The notes beneath the pieces are model-generated. The model worked only from the letters and a program-made list of their open reading frames with translations. It did no database searches and was not told the origin of the DNA. From Lichina pygmaea (lineage: Eukaryota; Ascomycota; Lichinomycetes; Lichinales; Lichinaceae), in NCBI GenBank assembly GCA_963422465.1, contig OY730171.1:4112202-4176201 (forward strand): a stretch of 64,000 nt of DNA. Reading direction: 5' to 3'. The position numbers and the translations under genes were made by a program. Positions 34,242-45,268 of the stretch are shown here, piece after piece. Positions within the stretch are counted from its first letter, which is position 1. Each line of letters begins with the position of its first letter.

Positions 34242-34683
34242 ACAGCTCAGCCTGCAGCACAGACGCATCAATGACTGTCGCCGACAAGTCTTCACCATCC
34301 GCCTCTATTTCAGTAACAAGGCACTGGAGCTTCTTCTTTGCTTGACCCTCAGCACCCTCAAGAACCTTTCACTTTCAGGACACACGAGCCTGCAGCTCGG
34401 CAAGCTGCTTGACAAGAGCATCCCACTTGGCCTTATTGACAGCCAAATCCTCGCAAAGGTTATCCCAAGTCATGTTCAGCGACTCCCAAGAAAGTGACAC
34501 ACAGGACTTTCCCTGACGAGTGCACTCAGCGCACTTCAACTTATCATTGTTGTCAGACATTCGGAAGCAGGGCTTGTGGTTCAAAACACAGAAGTCACAC
34601 GGAGCAAGCGACACGAAGTTATGATCACAGATCTGGGCTGCCAGTTGGTTTCGGTAAGCAGAGGCACGTGATTTTGCAGACAT
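34183..34683 (-). pseudogene. Antisense frame with Zn2Cys6-like cluster, gypsy copy A
   Basis: A 501-bp frame on the opposite strand, starting MSAKSRASAYRNQLAAQ 45 nt inside the 3' LTR and ending inside the chromodomain-coding strand. Residues about 29-61 have C-x2-C-x6-C, 11 residues, then C-x2-C-x6-C (CDFCVLNHKPC and CAECTRQGKSC), the spacing of fungal Zn(II)2Cys6 clusters. A Lys/Glu/Leu-rich probable coiled coil follows. It is the same length in copies B and C; interrupted here. Basic residues usual between the first Cys pair and third Cys of Gal4-type clusters are partly absent, so DNA binding is only a hypothesis. Confidence 0.7.
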
Positions 34684-34710
34684 ACTCAAGAATTCATCGG
34701 AATGATGAAT

Positions 34711-34724
34711 GAAGGAGAGGAGGG
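34711..34724 (+). promoter_or_regulatory. Polypurine tract, gypsy copy A
   Basis: GAAGGAGAGGAGGG just before the 3' LTR primes plus-strand DNA synthesis in this family. It is also kept in copies B and C. Confidence 0.8.
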
Positions 34725-34727
34725 TAG

Positions 34728-35326
34728 TGTTACAACCCAGAGATGGGAGCCACTCATTTATAGGCAATCAGGCCGCGGGCCAGGCAAGAGGACACTATGG
34801 AAGTCAAGTGACCAACCAACAAGGGGTCACGTGACTGTCGAGACACACACGGGAGTCTTGACGCATGATGCATGAAGCATTGAGACAATCTCACCAGTCT
34901 TGACACATGATGCATGAAGCATCAAGACAATCTCACCAGTCTTGACGCATGATGCATGAAGCATCAAGACAATCTCACCAGTCTTGACGCAGGGTGCATA
35001 ACATGGTGGGACTGTTGAGACAATCTCACCTGTCTTGACGTCAAGACTGTCGAGACAATCTTGATTGTCTTGACAGGCCAGCACTATATAGTCTGGCGAT
35101 AGTTCCCTTATGGAACAATCGTCTTCAACTCATGTTGTGATCCAGACAACTAGATCTACTTCAATACAATCCTTTGTACAAAGCCATTGATCAGGTGTCA
35201 CCACCACCACATTCCACCAAACCTCTTCGCACTCCTTGACACTCCTCTCCTGCGAGAACCAACCCACCTTCCGCCTCTCGCCCTAATCCTATACTCGGGT
35301 AGGACGGTACGGTACAGACCGCAACA
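34728..35326 (+). repeat. 3' LTR of gypsy copy A
   Basis: 599 bp, TGTTACAACCC...GACCGCAACA, with three 42-bp units as in the 5' LTR. Followed by the CTATG target duplication. Confidence 0.93.
34756..34762 (-). promoter_or_regulatory. Antisense TATA box in the 3' LTR
   Basis: On the minus strand TATAAAT lies 79 nt upstream of the antisense start codon at 34683. A start of transcription 30 nt downstream would fall at the LTR edge and give a 5' leader of about 45-50 nt. The same box is in the LTRs of copies B and C. Confidence 0.55.
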
Positions 35327-37344
35327 CTATGCAGTGGGGATCTGGTTTAACCCTCTAAGAAAATCCTCCAATATCTCTTCTCTTGTTTCATTTCAAAACA
35401 GATGCCTAAGACTTATTGGGGGTGCCTTCAAAGCCACTCCTTCTTTTCTATTAGAGAGTGAGCTTTTTCTTCTACCTCTAGACCTATACTTTAAATTTCG
35501 CACTGCCTGTTTTCTTTCTTCTATTCAAAACTCCCCTCTCAAATACTTTCTTGACAGTATCTTTTCCACTATTTCCAGCTATGCCTCTCTCTTGAAGAAA
35601 CCTTTAAAGGAATCCTCAACTATCTCTCCTAAGTGGAAATTCACTTGGTTAAGTCAAATAACTACTAACCAGGCTAGTTCAAAGAAAGAACTACAAAAGC
35701 TCTTTACTAAAGAGTGGGAAGACCAATGGGAAGAGAAGAAAAGAAGAAGCTATCCAGGCTGGCAGACTTTCTGTCAAAAGCCACACAAAAACAATCTGAA
35801 GCTCTACAAAGAGTTACAGAAAGCTGAGGCAAGTCTGCTACTGCAAATCAGGACTGGAAGAATTGGTCTGGCAAGTTTTCTTTTCAGAGCTGGAGTTCCT
35901 GACTTCCCTACCCCACTATGTGTGTGTGGCCAAGCAGAAGAAACTGCAAAACATATCACCTCTTCATGCTCTCTTTATTCAAGACAAAGACAACAAGTCT
36001 CTTTTAATCCCCAAGACTTCACCACTATTATTTCAAACCCAGAGCTACTACAGAAGTTCTTGTACTGGTTTATGTCTTTGAAAAGACTAAACCAGTTTAA
36101 TCTAGCTTTCAAACTCCACTATTCCCAATCCAATACCTAGATTCTCTTCTCTTACCAGAAACTTCAAGATTCCTTTTGTTACATTCCCTAGTCACACCCT
36201 GCCTTCAGTTTTTATCTCTTCAAAGGTTTTCTGAAGGAGTTCACTATTAGCTAGAAGATCTGCATGGCTGTAAAGCTACTACCAGTGTAAGAATCAAATA
36301 AAATAAAATAAAGCACATTCCAGAACTACATCAATGATATTTTGAGACCTGACATCCTTGACGTCTTTGGCACTGCCTATGTGGATGACATTCTTATCTA
36401 CAGTCAGACACTCAAGAAACACTGGAAGCATGTCAAGCTTGTTCTCAGTCAACTACAAGATACAAGCCTGCAAGTTGACATCTCCAAGTGTGACTTTGAA
36501 GTCCATCAAGTCAAGTACCTTGGCCTTATCATTCAGTCTGCCACTGAAGATAGCTGACCCAGATCTGTGAGCATGGACCCAGCCAAGACTGACACCATCA
36601 AGGAGTGGAAGCCTCCTGCCAGTCTCAAGGAAGTGCAGAGCTTTATTACCTTTGCAAACTTCTACCACTGGTTTATCAAAGACTTTGCCAAGCTTGCATC
36701 CCTGCTCACAGCTCTGACCAAGAAGAATATTGCCTTCAAGTGGGAAACCCCAGAGCAGCACTTGTTTGAAAGTATCAAGAAGGTGTTCAGCACTGCACCC
36801 ATCCTGCAGCACTTTGATCTGGAGAAGGAGTGTGTTGTTGAGACTGACACTTCTGACTACATCTCTGGTGCTGTCCTGTTACAGCCAGACCATGAAGAAG
36901 TTCTACACCCTGTTGCCTTCTTGTCACACCACCACCTGCCAGCAGAATACAACTACAAGATCTATGACAAGGAGTTGCTGGCAATTGTCTGTGCCTTTGA
37001 AGAATGGCGAGCAGAGCTTGAAGAATCTCCAGAACCTGTCAAGGTGATCTCTGATCACAAGAACTTGGAGTACTTTATGTTGTCAAAGTGTCTTTCCTGC
37101 TGTCAAGCCTGTTGGAGTGAGTTCTTGTCAAACTTCAATTTCAAGATCAGATACTGTCCAGGCAGTCAGTGCAAGACCAACACCCTCACTCAACATTCCC
37201 AAGACCTCCTGTCAGACAGTGATCCCTGTCAAGACTTCATGGAGTAAGTCGTCCTCAAGCCCAAGAATCTTGTACATTCAGAGGTTCAAGTCAAGCCTAT
37301 CCAGATCCTGAGACATTCAAAAGCTGCACTAGTTGACACTGAAC

Positions 37345-37944
37345 TGTTGCGGTCTGTACCGTACTGTCCTATCCGAGTATAGGATTAGGGCGAGAGGTGG
37401 AAGGCGGGTTGGTTCTCGCAGGAGAGGAGTGTCAAGGAGCGCGAAGGGGTTTGGTGGAATGTGGTGGTGGTGACACCTGATCAACGGCTTCGTACAAAGG
37501 ATTGTATTGAAGTAGATCTAGTTGTCTGGATCACAACATGAGTTGAAGATGATTGTTCTATAAGGGAACTATCGCCAGACTATATAGTGCTGGCCTGTCA
37601 AGACAATCAAGATTGTCTCGACAGTCTTGACGTCAAGACAGGTGAGATTGTCTTGACAGTCCCACCATGTTATGCACCCTGTGTCAAGACTGGTGAGATT
37701 GTCTTGATGCTTCATGCATCCTGCGTTGAGACTGGTGAGATTGTCTTGATGCTTCATGCACCCTGCATCAAGACTGGTGAGATTGTCTCAATGCTTCATG
37801 CATGCTGCGTCAAGACTCCTGTGTGTGTCTCAACAGTCACGTGACCCCTTGTTGGTTGGTCACTTGACTTCCATGGTGTCCTCTTGCCTGGCCTGCGGCC
37901 TGATTGCCTATAAATGAGTGGCTCCCATCCCCTGGGTCATAACA
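37345..37944 (-). repeat. 3' LTR of gypsy copy B
   Basis: 600 bp in minus orientation, bounded by TGTTGCGGTC and GTCATAACA on this strand. Contains the 42-bp unit array and both TATA boxes. Confidence 0.93.
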
Positions 37945-37988
37945 CTACTCTCCTCTCCTTCATTCATTGTCCTGATGAATTCTTGAGT

Positions 37989-38489
37989 ATGTCTGCAAAA
38001 TCATGTGCCTCTGCTTACCGAAACCAACTGGCAGCCCAGATCTGTGATCATAACTTTGTGTCACTTGCTCTGTGTGACTTCTGTGTTTTGAACCACAAGC
38101 CTTGCTTCTGAATGTCTGACGACAACGATAAGTTGAAGTGCACTGAATGCACTTGTCGTGGGAAGTCCTGTGTGTCACTTTCTTGGGAGTCGCTGAACAT
38201 GACTCAGGATAACCTTCGCGAGGATTTGGCTGTTGATGAGGCCAAGTGGGATGCTCTTGTTGAGCAGCTTGCCAAGCTGCAGGCTCGTGTGTCCCGAAAG
38301 TGAAAGGTTCTTGAGGGTGCTGAGGGTCAAGCAAAGAAGAAGCTCCAGTGCCTTGTTGCTGAAATGGAGGTGGATGGTGAAGACTTGTCGGCAACAGTCA
38401 TTGACGCGTCCGCACTGCAGGCTGAGCTGTTCAGTCCTGCTTCTGCCAGAACTGCTGCAGGAGGAGCTGGCAGTTCGCGAGGTTCCTGA
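37989..38489 (+). pseudogene. Antisense frame with Zn2Cys6-like cluster, gypsy copy B
   Basis: The copy-B counterpart of the antisense frame: 501 bp, same start (ATG at 37989, 45 nt from the 3' LTR) and same end. It lies on the plus strand because the element is minus. Cys spacing is the same. Interrupted. Confidence 0.65.
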
Positions 38490-41400
38490 GTGGCTCCCAG
38501 GTATTTTCTGAGTCTGGGTAGTTTTTCCACTTGACAAGGTATCGCTGACCTTTTCTCTTCAGGATCTGTTCGGCCTCGAACTCCTGTTCTTCCTCTGGTT
38601 GGTAATGAAATGTTTCCTGCAAGAGTGTGTTCTGGTCAGCTAATTTGATCATTGAGATGTGAAAGTTTGGGTGTACCCGAGCGTCTCTTGGTAGTCGCAG
38701 TCTGATGTTGACTGGTCCAGTTTTTTCTTTGACTGAAAATGGTCTGACCTTAACATAGTCCAGTTTCTTTGTTCTTGGTTTCTTTGTTCTCCAATTTCTT
38801 GTGAGGAGGTAGACTTTATCCCCCTTCTTTAGCTGAGGTGCCATTTTTGATTTCTTGTCCATTTGACATTGTATTCTTTCTGAGGTCTCTTGAAGGTAGT
38901 GCCTCATCATCGTGTGTGTTTGTCGTAGGAGCTTGTCATGTTGGAGTGCTTTCTCTGTGTTTGGTGAAGCTCTGCTTGGCATCCCAATGTTCACATGTTG
39001 TCCAAAATTGGCAAAAAATGGTGATTCCTTTGTTGAGTCTGATCTGTGCTGGTTGATTGCCAGCTGTGCCACTGGTAATAACTGTACCCAATTGCTGTGG
39101 GTCTTGTTGATGTAATGCCGTAAGTAAGTCTCCAGGACTTGGTTCACTCACTCTGTCTGGCTGTCAGTTCATGGGTGATAGACTGTAGACATTTTAGGTT
39201 TTGTTCCCATGGCTGCACTGATTGTCTTCCAGTAGTTGGATGTGAAGAGTTTATCTCTGTCTGTAATGACTGTGATCAGAACTCTGTGGTCTCTGACCAA
39301 TCTGTCCAGTAGGAGGTGTCCCAACTGTTCTGCTGTGTGAGTCTTCTTGAACAGTACTGCTATTAGATATTTTGTGAATCTGTCCACTATCACCATAATC
39401 AAGTCGTAGGTGATTCCTGTGACTGGGTCTTTGGACTTGGGTAGCTTTGTGATGAAGTCCATTGACACGTCTTCCCACAGGCCTCTTGGTATTGTGTTCA
39501 GGTGTCCTTCTCTGTATGGCTTATGTCTTCCATGTTTGTTTTTCTGGCATAGTAGACACTTGCTGATGTAGTTTGTGACATGTTGTCAGAGGTTAATGAC
39601 ATTGTTCCCTGCCTGTTGGATAAGGTCTGTGGTCTTGGAGATTCCTGGGTGACCGTGTGCTGGGTTATCATGGTAGTTCCTTATTAGTTCTTCAGTGTCT
39701 TCTGCCGTGAGCTTGTTGATCTGTGGCTGGGGCACCAGGTTTCCTTGCTGGTCCTGCTGTAAGATTGTTCCTTGGTGTTCATCATCTTCTATGTGGTCTT
39801 TTTGTCAGCTTAGTGTGTCTGCTCTCCTATTGTCTTGTCCAGGGGTGTACAAGATCTTGAACTTGTGTTGCCCTAGGAGTTCAGCCCATCTGACTTGCCG
39901 TCTGTTCAGCTTCTTGGTTGTCGTGAACGTTGTCAGATTCTTGTGGTCTGTGAGAATGGTGAGTTCAGAACTGCTTTCCGTGTACACTCTCCAGTGTTCG
40001 AGTGCGTTGACGACTGCCAGTAGCTCTTTATCGTGGATATCATAGTTTCGTTCCGCTTGTGTTATTTTTCGTGAGTAGTAGGCAACTGGGTGCCACTTGC
40101 CGTCTGCCTGTTGGCATAGACATGCTCCCACTGCCTGATCTGAAGTGTCCGTCTTGATTTGTGTCAGTTGGCCTGTCTTGAAGTTGAGGAGAACTGGTTC
40201 CTTGGCGCAAGTGTCCTTGAGCTGTTGGAATACTTTTTGTTGTCTCTCTGTCCACCAGTACTCCACGTCCTTCTTTGTGAGTTCTGTCAGTGGTGTTGCC
40301 ATCTGTGAGTAGTTCTTGATGAACTGTCAGTTGAAGTTGGTAAATCCTAGGAAGGCTTGTACTTCCTTAACTGATGTCGGTGTTGGCTATTGCTGAATCA
40401 CTTTGATTTTCTCAGGGTCAATCTTGATCCCTTTGATCCCTATGATGTATCTGAGGAATTCAACTTCCAGTTTGTTGAACTTACATTTCTTTGGGTTGAG
40501 CTTGAGCCCTGCCTCTTGTAGACATCGTAGAACATCCTTCACATGTTTGGTATGTTCCTGTTGCGTGTTCGAGTAGACAAGAATGTTGTCCAGGTAGGCA
40601 ATAGCTGTTTGGTCCAGGTGTGCTCTGATGACGTTGTTGATCAATGCTTGACATGTTGCTGGTGTGTTTGTGAGTCCGAATGGCATAACCAGATACTTGT
40701 AGTGTCTGTATCAGGTTCTGAAGGCTGTCTTCCATTCTTCTCCTTCTTTCATGCATATCAGGTTGTATGCTCCTTTCAAGTCCAGCTTGGTAAAGATTGT
40801 AGCTTGGCTGATCCTGTCTCACAATTTGTTTGCATTTGGCAACAGATATCAGTTCTTGATGGTAATGTTGTTGAGTTTCCTGTAATCCACACAAAGTTGA
40901 AGACTTCTGTCTTTCTTTGGTGTGAATAGTATCAGGTATCCTGCTGGCGATTGGGATTCTCGAATGAAACCCTTTTTCAGGTTTTCCTCCAGGTACTCGC
41001 GAAGTACTTGGAGCTCTTTCTCTGATAACTGGTAAATTGGTCCAAATCCTGGCTCTGTCCCTGGTTGCAACTTGATCTCATGATCCCAAGGTTGGTGCTT
41101 AGGCAACACTGCTGTTGTTGTCTCTTCCTGAAAGAGGTTATCATACCCAGGTCAGTACTCTTCAGGGATCTCCAGAGGGTTAACAACTTCCTCTCTCTTC
41201 ATCTCTGACTGTTTGGCCACCTGGTTCTGGGGTGTGCCTGTCAAGGCAGACCTCTTCTCTTGAGAGTTGTCCTTTCTGTTGGTGAGGTTCCACTGAGGAC
41301 TCCTTCCCTCATCTGTCCACGCCTTCTGCGGCTGGTAACAGGTCTGAGCTGTGTTGTTAGTGCAGTTCCTAAACGTGAGTACTCCTGTCTTCCAGTTAAC

Positions 41401-41730
41401 AACTGGGTTGTGCTTCTTTAGCCAAGGCATCCCCAAATAGATATCCTGAGTGGCCAACTTGACAATATCAAGGTGGATCCTTTCAGCATAGTGTCTGGTA
41501 ACTATTTCCATTGGCTGTGTCTCATGGCAGACTAGCTCTGTCTGTCCATTTGCCATCGTGAGCTGATAGGGCTGCTGCTTGTGTCTCCTTCCAGTGCTGA
41601 GGGTGTCGTAAAGTTGTCTTGAAATGTAGTTTCCACTGGCTCCAGAGTCAACAAGTGCGTATGTCTGTACTGGCATGTTGGCGTATAGTGACACAGGCAA
41701 TCACAGGTGCTTTGTGTTGCTAGGGGTCAT
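38431..41730 (-). pseudogene. pol of gypsy copy B, broken
   Basis: Protease (LVDSGASGNYIS near 41650), RT, RNase H (39805-40302), integrase (SMDFITKLPKSKDPVTG near 39460) and chromodomain ([18 protein letters not shown] near 38500). 3300 bp as in A and C. Broken. Confidence 0.88.
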
Positions 41731-42230
41731 GTTGTTGAGCTCCCGATGTCGCCCCTTGACAAGGGAGTTCAGTCTTTTCCTGATTGAAGTGTCTTTCCAC
41801 TGACTGGGCAATAGGTCCAGCCATTCCCATCAGTCCTGAGGAATCTGTTCATGAATTTGTCTTGCTGATGCTTGTCACATCCAGGCTTGAGGTAGTACTG
41901 CCAATTGTTGACATAGCAGTTGTGGTTGTTGCCTTGCTGTAGAAACATGAGGTGTTTGTGCTAATCATGTGTGTGCCCGGAGAATGCAGTGTGTTGGCGT
42001 TTGTCCCAAAGATGGATCTCACACACATCCTTCTCACAATTGACCCAATGCTTGTGGCAGGTGGCGTGGTAGGGTGAATGTCCTCCGTACCTTCGTAGTT
42101 GTTCGTGGTAGGTGTAGTAGTGCTTCGTGCAAAACCTCCACTGTAGTTCACTGTGCCGTAGATTTCATGGGTCCATGCTGTAAGCATAGCTTCCTTGTGG
42201 TATTTCTTCTTTGATAGACGTGGGTTCATC

Positions 42231-43268
42231 TCAGTCCCTATCAGAGGTGGTTAAGGGCTCCTGTCCCTTGTCCTGACCTGTCAGTTCTGGTAGGTCCTTG
42301 CCTCCTGATGTTGCCAGTTGGTGGGCTGCTTCCAATGTCTGATCGTAGTTGTCCTATTGTTCGAGGGATAGCTAAGCCTCTCCTGGTGGGTTCTCTGGCT
42401 TGATGACATTCCAGTCTCCGTCAAGCGTATTAAGTTGCTGTCAGTGCACCTTGTTCTTTGAACAACAGTCTTTTGCCATGTGGCCTAGCTTGCCACAGGC
42501 ATAGCACTTCAGTGCTTTCCCCTTTTTGTTGTTCCTTCCCTTCGTGAACCTTCCCTTGTGGTGGACTGCATCCAGTTCCATGGGTGCATAGCTATATGGA
42601 TCATGTGGTGGTGCCTTGTTAGGCAGCTTGTAGTGGTTGCTCACATACCATGCGGGGTGGCTGTATCCTCTGTCGTGGTGTTTCTCCATCACTCGCTCAA
42701 ATAGTTTGTCATCAATGTTGATTGCTTGTGCGATGAGTTTGTCCAGTGTGTCGACCACTCATCCATCGAAGGTGATTTCATCCTTCATGTTTTCCTTGAG
42801 TCCATGTCAGTACATGACCATCAGAGTGTTGTCGTCCCAGTCAGTCAGTACTGAGTATTGTTTGAACTGCGTGGTGTACTCTGCGGCTGAGTGTTGTTGT
42901 TTGATGTGCTGGATTATTCGTATAGCCACTTTGTCTTTGTTAGATGGTCCAAGGATCCTTTTGATCTTGTCCTTGAATCGTGTCCATTTCATCATCCATT
43001 CTGTTGTGCTGTCGTGGTCTCTGTTTCCTGAGAGATGTTTGTTGACGTAGGGCTTGATCCATCAATAAGCATTGTCTCTCATGTAAGTGGTTGCAAAAAG
43101 GGGCCACTTTTCCTTAGGCAGCTTTGTCTCTGGTTGGAATTGAAAGTAGACTTGGAGTTGCATAAGCCAGTCATCAACCTTGTTTCTTTCGCTGTAGAAC
43201 AGGTCTGGCTTGGCGATGCTAATCTTTCCATCTGGGAAGTTGGGGTTGGTTGCTCCTGAGGTACTCAT
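42231..43268 (-). pseudogene. gag of gypsy copy B, broken
   Basis: Starts MSTSGATNPNFPDGKI at 43268; CCHC knuckle CYACGKLGHMAKDC near 42500. 1038 bp as in the other copies. The Cys/His-rich stretch follows at about 41780-42229. Broken. Confidence 0.85.
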
Positions 43269-43286
43269 CCTTGAGGGTCTTCAAAG

Positions 43287-43886
43287 TGTTGCAGTCTGTA
43301 CCGTACTGTCCTATCTGAGTATAGGATTAGGGCAAGAGGTGGAAGGCAGGTTGGTTCTCGCAGGAGAGGAGTGTCAAGGAGTGCGAAGGGGTTTGGTGGA
43401 ACGTGGTGGTGGTGACACCTGATCAACAGCTTTGTACAAAGGATTGTATTGAAGTAGATCTAGTTGTCTGGATCACAACATGAGTTGAAGACGATCATTC
43501 CATAAGGGAACTATCGCCGGACTATATAGTGCTGGCCTGTCAAGATGATCAAGATTGTCTTGACAGTCTTGATGTCAAGATGGGTGAGATTGTCTCAACA
43601 GTCCCACCATGTTATGCACCCTGCGTCAAGACTGGTGAGATTGTCTTGATGCTTCATGCATCCTGCGTCAAGACTGGTAAGATTGTCTTGATGCTTCATG
43701 CACCCTGCATCAAGACTGGTGAGATTGTCTCGATGCTTCATGCATGCTGTGTCAAGACTCCCATGTGTGTCTCGACAGTCACGTGACCTCTTGTTGGTTG
43801 GTCACTTGACTTCCATGGTGTCCTCTTGCCTGGCCCGCAGCCTGATTGCCTATAAATGAGTGGCTCCTATCCCCTGGGTCGTAACA
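43287..43886 (-). repeat. 5' LTR of gypsy copy B
   Basis: 600 bp, followed on the minus strand by the primer-binding site (TTGAAGAC) and gag start. The matching LTR is at 37345-37944. Confidence 0.93.
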
Positions 43887-44735
43887 TGAACCTGATGCTA
43901 CACCTCTTTCAGACATTATCCAAGCTGCCTATAACAACCTTGCTGAAGGTGATCCAGTGGCAACAGTGTCACAGATGCTAAGGGATAGTGTCAGGCACAG
44001 TCAAGAAGTGTCTCTCTCAGACTGTAGCTTGGAAAATGACTGTCTCTTCTACAAGAACTGACTCTGGATCCCTGAGAACAATAAGCTACACCTACACCTG
44101 TTCCAAGAAGCCCATGACCAAGCAATGGCTGGCCACACTGGGATTGCCAAGACCCACAATCTTCTGTCTTGTTGGTACTATTAGCCAAAGATGGTGAACA
44201 TCATACAGCAGTACATCAGGAATTGTCATGTCTGCTCTTGAGCAAAGCCTGCCTGTGATCACCAAGAAGAGCTGCTGTCTCTTCCTGTACCTCAGCAATG
44301 TTGGCAGGATCTGGCTATGGATTTTATTACTAACTTGCCCAAGTCAAGAGATGCCTGCTTCCCTGGTGCTAAGCACATCTGGGTTATCACTGACTGTCTC
44401 ACTAAAGAACACCACTTTGTGCTATGTGCTGAGATGACAACCTCACATCTTGTCCAGATGTTCATCCAGTTTGTTGTCTGTACCCATGGCTTACCCAGGA
44501 GTATTGTCTCAGACAGAGGAGGTCAGTTTGTCAGCTTATTCTGGAAAGCACTCTGTGCCCATCTTGACATCATACTACAACTATCCTCAGGACACCACCC
44601 AGAGACAGATGGTCAGACAGAACAAGAGAATCAGAAGCTTGAACACTACCTGAGATCCTATGTGAACTATCTCCAAGATGACTGGGTCCAATGGCTTCCT
44701 CTGGCAGAGTTCACACAGAACAACTCCCAGTCTGA

Positions 44736-45250
44736 TGTTACGACCCAGGGATGGGAGCCACTCATTTATAGGCAATCAGGCCGCGGGCCAGGCAAGAGGA
44801 CACCATGGAAGTAAAGTGACCAACCAACAAGGGGTCACGTGACTGTCGAGACACACACGGGAGTCTCGACACATGATGCATGAAGCATCGAGACAATCTC
44901 ACCAGTCTCAACGCAGGGTGCATAACATGGTGGGACTGTCAAGACAATCTCACCTGTCTTGACGTCAAGACTGTCGAGACAATCTTGATTGTCTTGACAG
45001 GCCAGCACTATATAGTCCGGCAATAGTTCCCTTATGGAACAATCGTCTTCAACTCATGTTGTGATCCAGACAACTAGATCTACTTCAATACAATCCTTTG
45101 TACGAAGCCATTGATCAGGTGTCACCACCACCACGTTCCACCAAACCCCTTCGCGCTCCTTGACACTCCTCTCCTGCGAGAACCAACCTGCCTTCCACCT
45201 CTCGCCCTAATCCTATACTCGGGTAGGACAGTACGGTACAGACCGCAACA
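44736..45250 (+). repeat. 5' LTR of gypsy copy C, short form
   Basis: 515 bp with one 42-bp U3 unit instead of three. All other landmarks (antisense TATA, CACGTG, sense TATA, GTCTTCAA) are kept. Confidence 0.93.
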
Positions 45251-45268
45251 CTTTGAAGACCCTCAAGG

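Larger units (their letters stand above)
28789..35326 (+). mobile_element. Ty3/gypsy chromovirus, copy A (6538 bp), broken
   Basis: A complete-looking LTR retrotransposon inserted in LINE ORF2 with the 5-bp duplication CTATG (28784-28788 and 35327-35331). LTRs of 597 and 599 bp enclose 5342 bp. Order: LTR, primer-binding site, gag, Cys/His-rich segment, protease, RT, RNase H, integrase, chromodomain, an antisense frame, polypurine tract, LTR. This order and the chromodomain place it in the chromovirus (Tf1/sushi-like) branch. It is broken, with roughly eight to ten interruptions in gag-pol. The LTRs differ by a few percent, mostly transitions, so insertion is fairly recent, although mutation may have been accelerated. 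Fossil. Confidence 0.95.
26355..36140 (+). pseudogene. LINE family-1 ORF2 (endonuclease + reverse transcriptase), interrupted only by the gypsy
   Basis: Coding parts are 26355-28788 and 35332-36140; together 3243 nt (1080 aa), the same total as the copy at 54632-57874. Residues 1-225: AP-like endonuclease (LLQYNVQKS, ALQEPW, LTDSNLHHTDW, SIDLSFIS, GSDHRPVLT). About 470-760: reverse transcriptase with RPIALLNTTGKLMEA, GFRKGRSTEAALFLL, SLDISGAYDRV, CGVPQGS and catalytic GFADDTNLLAFG (about 677-681). The C-terminus has a Cys finger (CVCGQAEETAKHITSSC). No RNase H domain is visible, unlike canonical Tad. No internal stop apart from the insertion. Confidence 0.88.
24494..36313 (+). mobile_element. 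LINE family 1, copy A: near full-length, split by gypsy copy A
   Basis: A plus-strand non-LTR element of about 5.3 kb after subtracting the nested gypsy. A 473-bp 5' UTR (shared with the copy ending at 59780, which is 38 bp longer at its 5' end) precedes ORF1 (24967-26358) and ORF2 (26355-36140, interrupted). The 3' UTR ends in an AAATA-type tail at about 36313. Both ORFs are open apart from the gypsy insertion, so this LINE was intact when the gypsy landed. No long target duplication is visible, only a shared GCACA on the two sides. CpG is very rare. Confidence 0.88.
37345..43886 (-). mobile_element. Ty3/gypsy chromovirus, copy B (6542 bp, minus), broken
   Basis: Same family as copy A, opposite orientation, inserted in element D with the duplication TGAAC (37340-37344 and 43887-43891). 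LTRs are 600 bp each and the interior is exactly 5342 bp. It looks the most eroded of the three, with about a dozen or more interruptions, mainly from transitions. Fossil. Confidence 0.95.

Noticed and set aside
36567-37247. An intact host gene with an RNase H domain
   Set aside because: Flanking RT, integrase and chromodomain pieces in the same order show that it is part of gypsy element D.
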